Shown here: positions 21,296-28,828 of the stretch, piece after piece | Numbering within the stretch: the stretch's first letter is position 1 | How the letters are laid out: the number at the start of each line of letters is the position of its first letter | From: Elysia marginata | Taxonomy: Eukaryota; Mollusca; Gastropoda; Plakobranchidae | Direction of reading: 5' to 3' | Length of the DNA stretch: 28,828 nucleotides | Assembly (NCBI GenBank): GCA_019649035.1 | Contig: BMAT01002374.1 | Coordinates: forward strand, 328,840 to 357,667 | Translations under genes and position numbers: made by a program | The notes under the pieces: model-generated | What the model was told of the DNA's origin: nothing | Database searches by the model: none | The model's input: the letters and a program-made list of their open reading frames with translations, nothing else

Positions 21296-21655
21296 TATCA
21301 AAACTGAATATTGAAGATTTAATTGAGACGCAGCTTAATGTCTTACAAGCACAATATCTCATTTCATTTGCATAAATTGTTAATTCCCTTGGAAATGAGA
21401 CTTCCCATGGATGCCTACATTTTACAAAACAAAGAAAAACATAAAACCAGAACGTTAAAACATTAAAAAAAACGGGCAAGTTCACTAAAAGAATATCTAG
21501 AAAAAAAGCGTGAAAGGAGAAAACAAATGCGCCTCGATCTAGGTTATGAGGAATAAAAAAAAAACCGAGACTAATCCTACACTAGCAGAGAAAAGTTTGG
21601 CAACGGAATCCTTCAAGAATCGTCGAGTGTTAGTTCAAGAAGCATTTTAGAGAGT
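21296..21655. other. Unannotated spacer
   Basis: About 360 bases, A-rich. Nothing was recognised. Confidence 0.5.
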
Positions 21656-21659
21656 AGAG

Positions 21660-22056
21660 GAGAAGCCGCAGGAAGGGAGAGATCTGGAATCCAGGCCTAG
21701 TTTATTGCATTGATGTGAAGGAATACCATGGGATAGAGTCGTCAGGGTCTTCTATGATAAAAAGGGACTGGATGGAGTGGTCTCTTGAGGACGAAACGCG
21801 GTGACATAATTAAGCCTTAGAAGAGGGAATTTGTTTGGTTACTCATGAGCAAGTCTATCAGAATGTCACACGCCTCGAGGTCTGGTCAGTGGGTTGGTGT
21901 GCACTGACAAACTTAAAGATGATCTCTGGATGCTGTTGTGACAGTAATCTGCCCTCCTCTGTGCTGAAATGCAGCCAACTGAAGTTTGTACGACCCAACT
22001 CGGCGACCGATATTTTAGCTTCTTACAGTTGTGCTAAAAAGAAAACAAAAATTTAA
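21660..22056 (+). other. GC-richer island with hairpin and hammerhead-like word
   Basis: About 400 bases stand out as GC-richer than the flanks. A perfect 7-bp hairpin gtcagtg/cactgac (21885-21891, 21902-21908) has a 10-base loop. A hammerhead-core-like segment lies at 21768-21797. A plus-strand frame ending at 22056 (around SQLKFVRPNSATDILASYSC) is open but lacks an ATG at its opening and matches no family I know. It may be a repeat copy, an exon or a relic; the sequence alone does not decide. Confidence 0.35.
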
Positions 22057-23690
22057 AGATTCATTCAGACAGAAAATTTAAAAGTTGTTCAAAAATAGTT
22101 TCACCAACAAAGAAACTATCAATAGTTATATTTTCATGTTCTTTACGCCCTCAAGGTAATGTCACACTATTTGCACTAAATCAGAAGATTAATTCTGCCA
22201 AGTTAATAAAATCTTTGAAAAGTTACCTAAAATTTTAGGTTCATATACTTTTAAACATTGATGGTTGTCATTCTAAGAAAACCCGCATCACATTCATTAT
22301 TTTTTCAATGAAGCCGATACAGAGGTTTTAAGTTAGCGTCTAAGTGGAAAATGGAGTTAACATATCGATCGCTATTTTCTGACATAGTTTTTTTTTTGTT
22401 TGATGCTACTATCTCTTTTATTATAAGCATCATAAGCTTTGCGCTTTTGAGGGGAAGCGCTCAATAAATATTTTTTTTCAAAAATTATAATAGTTATTAT
22501 TTTCACCATCACCATTAGTCTTATTACCGGGTATGAAAATAATTAGGGCATCGACAACACCAATATTTTCTTACAAACAGGGTTTTTTTATTACTCGCGA
22601 GTCTTTTGCCTGTATTATTTTTTTTTTACAACGTGATAGCGATCTCTTCCCTGTCGGTTATCGAAAATAACACAAGAAAACAAAGCAAAACGAAACCTCA
22701 AAACCCGTTTTTTTTCAAGGACTTAAAGGTAATAAAGTGGGCGTTGCGCTTTTCTTTGGCAAGCTGAAGATCTAGTCCAGCATACCCGACATTATTTTTA
22801 AACACAGGCGAAACCAAAAGAGTCAACAACCTATTCAAGGTGAATCAAATACAAACACAGCATTGGGATTAATCGGAAAACATTCCTTCATGAGGGGGGG
22901 GGAGGGGACATAGTTGTATAGCCACGATGGAGCGTTATGATAAACACAGACAAAGTTGACATTAGCGGCCATTAGCCTACACATTTGGCTTGTCACCGCA
23001 CCGCATCTCGATGCAAGGGCGACGGTTAGCAGGTAATGTTTTATTCAACGATAAACTGGAACGAAATGTCATAACAACGTGATAAATCCTGTTAAAAAAG
23101 TAAAATGAGAAAAGACACACAAAAAATCTTATTTGAAAGAGAACAACGAAGGAGATGACATCATGAATTGCTTACAGAGAAGACTTTGATTTCTACCCCT
23201 TGTTCAACCCTTTCTCTAACTAAGGAAAAAAAAAGAACCCAACAAAAGCAACCACAACAAAAACACCCAAAAACAAACATGGCACGCTAGCAGAAAGCGT
23301 TAAAATGGATTGCTGCGTTCTGTCCACGATCTATGCATTTAATATGTTTGAACCTGACTTTTTCCAAGCAACCATTTTCAAGTTTTACAACACACAACCT
23401 TTCTTTTTTGTGCAAATTGTATAATCCATTAGCCTAAAGCGTAATTTTTACACAGTACAAGCACCGAAAAAATTCCGATGCGGCCGAGACTTTTGTTTCA
23501 AGTGCTATTGCTAAAGTTACCTCGATGACAAAAAAGGATTATCCAGCGGTGTCCTTAATTCGTCAAAAAAAAAGTTATGCAGTTAAAGACTTACCATTTG
23601 AATAAACTTTTTTCTTAAATCGTGATCTTGAAACATCAGACGTTCTTTCTCAAATTCCACGCATGATGAATTCAAGCCTCACCAGTTATC
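22057..23690. other. AT-rich stretch without recognisable gene
   Basis: About 1.6 kb. It includes a G run (22894-22902) and the word ttagcctacacat (22975). No open frame worth listing. Confidence 0.55.
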
Positions 23691-23725
23691 AGGCATGGTG
23701 CCAGCATGTCTCACCAGAGGGTTTC

Positions 23726-23806
23726 TGAGGTTCATTCAGTGTGCTGAGGCTGGGGCAAGGTAGCTTTGCCCAGGGTATGTCATTAAAAGGTCCCTGGAAA
23801 ACCTCA
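23726..23806. other. Nested inverted repeats (potential folded element)
   Basis: An outer pair TGAGGTT/AACCTCA (23726-23732, 23800-23806) encloses an inner stem CTGGGGCAAG/CTTTGCCCAG (23750-23759, 23764-23773) with a gtag loop and two bulges. It lies in a GC-richer patch that borders the next GA array. Confidence 0.4.
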
Positions 23807-23831
23807 AAGTAGCCTACCATTATTGCGAAAC

Positions 23832-23833
<2 letters not shown>

Positions 23834-23889
<56 letters not shown>

Positions 23890-24118
23890 GCACACAGAGA
23901 CAGAGAGAGCGAACAACAAATATGGAGAGGGGGAGGCTGAGAGAGAAGGAGGGAGAAAGAAAGTTATGAATAGATAGAAAGAGAGAGATAGAGAAGAGAA
24001 GAGAGATAGGGAAAGAGAAGAGAGAGATAGATGGGAGATAGAGATAGAGAGAGAGAAAGAGAGAGAGAAAGAGAGAAAAAGAGAGAGAGAGAAAGAGAGA
24101 GGGAGAGAGAGAGAGGAC
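23834..24118. repeat. (GA)n imperfect microsatellite, ~285 bp
   Basis: Long GA-dominated array with gaaa, gata and gggaga variants. The minus-strand Ser/Leu frame is an artefact. Confidence 0.97.
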
Positions 24119-24307
24119 AAGGTAATGAGGTATGGAGCTAAGGCTTTTGCGAACATAACACTATTACATCAGCACTTTTCCTCTCAGGCCATTCATGTCT
24201 CGGGCCCATGAGGAAACAAACTGAGCGATAGACGTGGCACTCTAATGGAGGCAAAGCATTGTTGACCTCGGAAATGACCCAGCTACTTCCTCAGCTGACC
24301 ATACAAG

Positions 24308-24452
24308 TTAGAGGATCTTGGTTTTTCCCTGATCTCTAATGACAAGGAAAGCTCTATCCAAGAGAAAGGCGACACCATATACAACAGTAACATTGAGACC
24401 GTGAATGTATCCATTAATTTCTATAGGCGCCACGTCGAAACTTGGGTTTTTT
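24308..24452 (-). pseudogene. Possible terminal exon or gene relic with NHL-like blade
   Basis: On the minus strand the frame from about 24452 down to a stop at 24310-24308 reads like real protein, unlike other frames here: PIEINGYIHGLNVTV, then YGVAFLLDRAFLVIRDQGKT and KIL. The pattern GVAFL-D--FLV---QGKTKIL resembles one blade of an NHL-type beta-propeller (usual form GVA--DG-.-VxD---.-I), as found in TRIM-NHL and related proteins expanded in marine invertebrates. The usual Gly after the Asp is absent (DRA). An acceptor-like ttttcaaacag (AG at 24454-24453) precedes it. The reading upstream of that is microsatellite-derived Asn and is not part of it. No donor precedes the stop, and an NHL blade would normally continue, so this is either a last exon or, more likely, a decayed fragment. 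Similarity judged by eye. Confidence 0.35.
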
Positions 24453-24475
24453 CTGTTTGAAAATACGTATGGTTT

Positions 24476-24492
24476 TATTATTATTATTATTA

Positions 24493-24549
<57 letters not shown>

Positions 24550-24595
24550 CACTACTACTATTATTATTACTATTATTATTATTATCATTAATTAT
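24476..24595. repeat. (ATT)n microsatellite
   Basis: About 110 bases of nearly pure ATT with a short ACT block (24550-24561). Confidence 0.97.
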
Positions 24596-24679
24596 CCATA
24601 AAACAAACGAAATATTATACAATTCGAGTAATGGATGTAATGCACAGCCACTTTACACTTGCAATCAGTCATCACAGAC

Positions 24680-24772
24680 GAGGGTACAACCGAAAAATAC
24701 GTTTTTGAGAGGAGGGTACTACCAAAAAATACGTTTTTGAGAGGAGGATACTGCCGAAAAATACGTTTTTGA
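24680..24772. repeat. 32-bp minisatellite, three copies
   Basis: Units start at 24680, 24712 and 24744, each gaggRtac followed by aaaaatacgtttttga. The period is exactly 32, with about three differences between neighbouring units. The core aaaaatacgtttttg is nearly self-complementary. The period is not a multiple of three, so it is not a coding repeat. Confidence 0.93.
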
Positions 24773-25067
24773 TATCTATAGAATGTATATATTTGCGATG
24801 ACCGATTTGAGTACAACCTTTTATAAAAACCGGGCCCGATCAAGGCTTATTTGGTGTTTAGAATTAGAGAAATACATGGTGTTTGTTCGTCCAACAACAA
24901 AACAAAAAATAAACTTGGACTATACTTTATTTCTTTTTCCTCTGTTTTTTTTACTCCCAAACTACACACTAAAATTCATGATATTTATGTTTCAAATGAA
25001 TCGTTCGTCTAAAACCTTGCGACGAAGCTACCTAGAATGTAACTCCAGTCATTTCGCTCCTACCACG
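24773..25067. other. Unannotated spacer
   Basis: About 295 bases. The plus-strand frame 24783-25106 is Phe/Leu-rich with no domain. Confidence 0.45.
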
Positions 25068-25290
25068 GACTATAAAAAAGGAAGAGACATGAAACTTGCT
25101 GGCTAAGCTGGGCATATTAACTCGCGACGGTAAACAAGCCAGTACGGACACCGGTACAAATAGAATATAAAGCAACTTTAGGTCGACTCAGCCTTTATTT
25201 ACCGCCGCTTTACTCTTATGACCTGATGAACAGGTAAAAACCTGCGAGTTTCCGTTTTCTTCCCTTTTTAGCGTCTCTGTTCCTACCTAA
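25068..25290. repeat. Diverged foldback (inverted) repeat
   Basis: The left arm gactataaaaaaggaagaga (from about 25068) recurs in inverse as gacgctaaaaagggaagaaa (ending near 25276), about 26 of 35 bases alike. Further in, cgacggtaaacaagcc on the left matches cggcggtaaataaaggc on the right. A ~40-base centre separates the arms. It fits an old foldback element or two inverted copies of one repeat. Confidence 0.4.
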
Positions 25291-25560
25291 GTAACGGGGA
25301 TGCAAAAGCAGTATACATGTACATTGAAGTGGGTTACACTGGTACCCGGGAGTAAGGAGGGGTTCAATAAAACAATCAAACCACCCACCTGTCACCAAAC
25401 TAAAAGATTAATAACACTAAGCTAAGGTGATTAGTCCGTCTTCTGAAAAAAAAAAACTAGGTGAATTCTAAACACCGCAATTAACTTTTTGTAACTGATA
25501 GATTGCATTGCTTAAGCATAAGTCTCATGAATTTCATAGTTACTTAAGAGGCGACAAAAA

Positions 25561-25589
25561 CCCCACTAGCTATAAATAATCTAGCGGGG
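25561..25589. other. Hairpin ccccactag / ctagcgggg
   Basis: Nine-base arms (25561-25569, 25581-25589) with one A-C mismatch and an 11-base AT-rich loop. No T-run follows to suggest a polymerase III terminator. Confidence 0.5.
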
Positions 25590-25701
25590 AAACCTATCTC
25601 AGTAAGGACATTTTTTGAGATGTTATTTTAAGTAAGGTACTTAAGAATGCCTTCAAAGAAAGACTAAAGCCACACCAACAGCGATCGATAGAAATAACGT
25701 A

Positions 25702-25942
25702 ATGAAATATTTAACTATCACCTACAAACCCGCAGTAGGTCGTGCGCCCAGGTATCGATCTAAACCTAGAATACAACGTACTAAAGACCATGATAGGCCC
25801 TATAAAACTGCGCATCGCTGGTTAAGTTCGGTGGATTGTGTTCGTTCACAGTCCACTGCGCCTGGCGTTGGGTGGCTACTTTGGGGATTTGGGCCTAGCT
25901 GCGCATGGCTAGGGCCCATGTACAATTTGAGTGCCAGATCTG
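25702..25942 (+). CDS. Possible exon of unknown gene ending at strong donor
   Basis: Unrecognised. The frame opens with ATG at 25702 and stays open past 25942, where the word CTG|GTAAGTG makes a strong 5' splice site. The peptide starts basic (KPAVGRAPRYRSKPRIQR) and then turns Gly/Trp-rich (GVGWLLWGFGPSCAWLGP). The second half is GC-richer than the flanks. It overlaps two stable hairpins (25831-25856 and 25891-25917), unusual for coding DNA, so a noncoding RNA or repeat origin is at least as likely. No upstream promoter or downstream acceptor was identified. Confidence 0.22.
25831..25917 (+). ncRNA. Two adjacent stable hairpins (candidate structured RNA)
   Basis: Hairpin 1: gtggattgtg (25831-25840) pairs with cacagtccac (25847-25856) over ten positions including one G-T pair, with loop ttcgtt. 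Hairpin 2: gggcctagc (25891-25899) pairs with gctagggccc (25908-25917) over nine positions with one bulged G, with loop tgcgcatg. The word ctgcgc recurs three times (25808, 25856, 25899). No snRNA, snoRNA box or tRNA pattern was recognised. Confidence 0.35.
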
Positions 25943-25949
25943 GTAAGTG

Positions 25950-26349
25950 TTTTGTATCATTCACGGACATGGGGTCTTTGACGGAGTGGTATTTAGGCTT
26001 TCGAGGTTGACATTTACACTGAAGATAGTTACGCTTTAAGGTGTATAGAAAAAGATTGCGTAACGGTAAAAACTAAAAAAAATAAACATAAGACTTAAGG
26101 TCATACATCGAAAAACGGACTCTATAAAACATTAAGAGACAAGGAGATCTAAGGGCAAAAAAGGGTAAAAAACATTTTCTCAAATATGAAGACCACAGTG
26201 CATAATTGTAGATCTTATTATATTTTGATTCTCGGTATCTGTAAAGAAGTACCCCAATGCTTCGCAAAAGACTGTAGCACAATAATTATCAAAATTCAAT
26301 ACAACCAAGAGGTGTGTCAAAGAACAAGAAGGGGGTTAGAGAGATGAAG
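25950..26349. other. Unannotated spacer
   Basis: About 400 AT-rich bases. Nothing was recognised. Confidence 0.5.
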
Positions 26350-26419
26350 GGAGGAGAAGAAGAAGAAGAAGAAAAAGAAGAAGAAGAAGAACAAGAACAA
26401 GAACAAGAACAAGAAGAAC
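26350..26419. repeat. (GAA)n / (GAACAA)n microsatellite
   Basis: GAA triplets pass into four gaacaa hexamers. Minus-strand Leu/Val-rich frame is an artefact. Confidence 0.96.
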
Positions 26420-26602
26420 TGTCGATGCTACCATAAGTAAACTAAGCTGTGTCAGATCAGAAAAGCCAATATCATTCTCTTCCTTATTCTCAATGCCAAG
26501 CTTGTATTTGTTTCTTCGGACAAAGCTTAATTTAGGAAGATCGTAAAAACCAATCAAATCACCTACAATCTCTGTGAACCAAAAGAAATTCTCTGCAACA
26601 AA

Positions 26603-26662
26603 ACTTTGCAACAAAAAAAAANNNCAACAAAACAACAACAAACAAACAAAAAACAACAACAG
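26603..26662. repeat. (CAA)n array with assembly gap
   Basis: A-run and CAA/CAAAA units around three N (26622-26624). Confidence 0.93.
26622..26624. other. Assembly gap (3 N)
   Basis: Undetermined bases within an A-rich repeat. Confidence 0.99.
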
Positions 26663-27274
26663 CCCTGCCATGTTATCGATCTACCCTATCAGACTAGTAG
26701 GCTCTTCTGGACGTGACATCGTAAACTAGCCGGAACAAAGTAAATAATGTTTTTTTTTCTTTATCTTTTATTATAGTCTCAGTTCACCGGGGGTTTGAAT
26801 CAACGGGGTCGGATGAAATTAGGGCCAATACCGCCTCCAGGCCATAGGCCTACATGCTATCTTAAGATATACGATAAAGCTTTGCCAGATACTTTACCCC
26901 CTTAGAAACGCCCGTTTGACAAAGTCAAACTAGGCCATATTTTATGCAAACTTTTTCAATATTATTGTCGCTCCCAGCCTACATATTGGTTTAGACATCG
27001 TTGGAGGTTTGAATAGGCCAGTACCGAGAACAAACTGAACAAAAAGTAAGATTGAAACCAGTGTGAACTAGAATGGGGTTCTGAGATAGACGGAACAGTT
27101 TGATTGCAATCATCAGTTGTCCACTAGATGCGTGGAAGTTTGGAAATTTGGGACAAACACGATTTTAGTGTCAAAATATTGAAACTTTGCCCAAGCAAAA
27201 ATACAAATACTATCATCCTCAAGAAGGGATAGACAACAATTGTTGTTACAGTACAAATAACGAAGACATATTAC

Positions 27275-27280
<6 letters not shown>
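26663..27280. other. Unannotated stretch with two short palindromes
   Basis: About 620 bases. The palindrome tatcttaagata (26858-26869) and the perfect hairpin gtttgac-aaa-gtcaaac (26914-26930) lie 45 bases apart in a GC-richer patch that also holds ccataggcctacat. No gene recognised. Confidence 0.5.
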
Positions 27281-27317
<37 letters not shown>

Positions 27318-27318
27318 C
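27280..27318. repeat. (TC)n microsatellite with T run
   Basis: About 15 TC dinucleotides followed by a T run. Confidence 0.97.
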
Positions 27319-27617
27319 TCGAATTGACAACAAAACGGCACAAATTTGCTGTCTCCTGTCAACCGAAATACGTGCCCAAAATTTATTATAATAGCCAAAC
27401 TCAAACACACGATATATTTTTTTGCTCTTGAGAAAAGATCTTTTTTATATGGCGTCTAATCCTCTAATATGCTCTAAGTGCTTTCTGAAATGATGGTTCA
27501 CAATTTTGTTCTAAACGACGAGCCAACTTCTCATAAAAATATGGCTCTTGTCACTTGAAATAGATTGCAATACTGATTGGAATTTTTCTTTCTCTCTCTT
27601 TTTTCTTTCTTTTGTGT

Positions 27618-27650
27618 TATAAAAGACGTACTGGGCTGTATAGATTCAGT
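27618..27650 (+). promoter_or_regulatory. Candidate core promoter: TATAAAAG with TTCAGT initiator
   Basis: TATAAAAG at 27618-27625 and the initiator TTCAGT with A at 27648 are spaced so that the TATA box starts at -30, the standard distance. TTCAGT fits the animal initiator BBCABW at all six positions and the arthropod-type TCAGTY at five of six. No downstream promoter element was seen. The first ATG after it (27735) opens only a four-codon frame, so any transcript would need a downstream exon or be noncoding. Confidence 0.4.
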
Positions 27651-27659
27651 GGTGCTGAG

Positions 27660-28265
27660 TAGTGGAGTACAGTCATTTTCTTTCTCTAAGCCCCTATCAG
27701 AATTTATAAAAGAGAAGCAATAATAAATTGGAAGATGCCGTTAGGTTAAATGAGGCAAGCAAACAACAACAAAAAAAGAAATAAAACGAAAAGAATGACT
27801 ATTTTATCGATGTAATTAAAAAAAAGTATTGAACCCCTCGTTCGCGTGAAATCTCAAAGTAGAAAGCAAGTAATTGACATTCATTATACTTTGTGTATAA
27901 TGATGCCAACTTTTGACACTTACTTTTGAGTACTTTTCTTTTTTAAAATTTGAGGAAAAAAAACACTCAAAGCCAGAGTTTTTTTGTGCTGATTATGATA
28001 TCAAACAGTGAAACAAAGCCCAGTACGACAGACTTTTCAAATAATCGATGAATTTGAGTGACCACAAAGACTGGACAAAGGATAACATAAAACAAACAAA
28101 ACTAACGATCAAAAAGTAACTGTGACTTGATAATCAATGATTAATATGAAAGAGCTTATCTTCGTCTCATCCTTTTCAAGTGATGAAATCATAAATCCAT
28201 TCAAAATGGTGAGTGGCGAATCTCTATCTAACCGTTGCAAGATTCGGCAAGAATAAATGCCGTAT
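27660..28265. other. Unannotated AT-rich stretch
   Basis: About 600 bases downstream of the candidate promoter. A second ttataaaag lies at about 27705. No open frame of note. Confidence 0.5.
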
Positions 28266-28486
28266 TTGAGAACAACTACAACAGTAATAGCAACAACAAC
28301 AATAACAACAACAGTAATAACAACAACAGTAATAACAACAACAACAGTAATTAATAACAAAAACAAAAATAACAAGAATAACAACAGCAACAGTAATAAC
28401 AACAAATACAAAAATAACAAGAATAACAACAGCAACAACAACAACAGTAACAACAACAACAACAACAACAACAGTAACAACAATTT
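28266..28486. repeat. (AAC)n array with higher-order duplication
   Basis: AAC triplets with agt, aat and aag variants. A block containing aaaaataacaagaataacaa occurs at about 28362 and again at about 28409, showing a ~47-bp higher-order period. Leu/Val and Thr/Asn frames are artefacts. Confidence 0.95.
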
Positions 28487-28697
28487 ACTTTCTTTCTGAC
28501 AACGAAATCAAATCACTGACCACCATTCACTTCAATCTCTAAATTATTATCGTATATGTGGTAAATACTTTCCATCTACTGACTAAACTATTATCTTTTA
28601 TAGAACAGTCTTTACAAATGCTTACCACCCACGCATAAAACTCGTAAAATAGCAATAAACGACAAACGGGGGTTCTCTGGCTTGCGCTGGTTTGACA

Positions 28698-28738
28698 TTC
28701 TCCATCAATGCTGTGGTGACGTTTTTATTGATGGAGAA
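28698..28738. other. Perfect 12-bp inverted repeat (hairpin)
   Basis: ttctccatcaat (28698-28709) and attgatggagaa (28727-28738) are exact inverse complements around a 17-base loop. The setting is GC-richer than the adjoining AAC array. It may be a mobile-element end, an RNA hairpin or a protein-binding site. Confidence 0.8.
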
Positions 28739-28828
28739 AGAAGATGGTAGCCCTGATTGATAATCAAAACCAGGCTCTTAACGGAATTAAGGTCTTTGAC
28801 CATGCGAGATAGAGGCGGGTGGAGAGAG

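Noticed and set aside
24680-24772. CRISPR-like regular spacing
   Set aside because: The units abut with no unique spacers and the setting is an animal genome. It is a minisatellite.
1-28828. Retroviral, LTR, Polinton or LINE coding remnants
   Set aside because: No reverse transcriptase, integrase, protease, capsid, polymerase or envelope motif was seen in any frame, and no long direct terminal repeats were found.

Overview
The window looks like a piece of nuclear genome from an animal, most likely a marine invertebrate. It is AT-rich and densely seeded with microsatellites: (GA/CT)n, (ATT/AAT)n, (ACT)n, (AAC)n and (GATA)n. It carries tRNA-derived SINE-type heads, has two short runs of N that mark assembly gaps, and has no long open reading frame, operon or bacterial-type gene. 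Scattered 'aggcctac/tagcctac' words (about 15226, 22975, 23812, 26848) and tRNA-headed repeats with a V-SINE-like body fit an echinoderm or another marine deuterostome. Molluscs and lancelets remain possible. This assignment is an impression, not a result.

Layout. 1-2300: (TA)n and (GATA)n arrays, a GC-richer patch with a possible minus-strand exon (1087-1302), a 34-bp tandem duplication and a degenerate ~58-bp tandem array. 3380-3730: a TATA box with a possible first exon and an X-box-like site. 5790-7600: (GA)n, (AAT)n and a G-run. 9756-10069: the clearest mobile element, a tRNA-headed SINE. 11790-12165: (CT)n and a second, weaker tRNA-like head. 12933: a perfect palindromic RFX X-box. 13760-14945: a pyrimidine tract, a ~110-bp tandem duplication and a 236-bp segment bounded by 24-bp inverted repeats (MITE-like). 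15400-18000: long (CT)n, (GA)n and compound ATT/GTT/ACT arrays with an assembly gap. 19401-19474: a third tRNA-like head, on the minus strand. 20090-21300: (CT)n, (ATT)n and (GA)n. 21660-22020: a GC-richer patch with a hammerhead-like word and a hairpin. 23690-24120: a folded patch beside a (GA)n array. 24308-24452: a minus-strand fragment resembling an NHL-type beta-propeller blade. 24680-24772: a 32-bp minisatellite. 25068-25290: a diverged foldback. 25702-25942: an open frame ending at a strong splice-donor word and holding two hairpins. 26350-28490: (GAA)n, (CAA)n, (TC)n and (AAC)n arrays, plus a well-spaced TATA/initiator pair at 27618-27650. 28698-28738: a perfect 12-bp hairpin.

No protein-coding gene can be called with confidence. 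The most economical reading is intergenic or intronic DNA containing a few possible exons or gene relics, several SINE/MITE-type insertions and many simple repeats. I see no retroviral, LTR, Polinton or other capsid-bearing element, no CRISPR array and no rRNA. Nothing shows the candidate exons working together as one gene or system.
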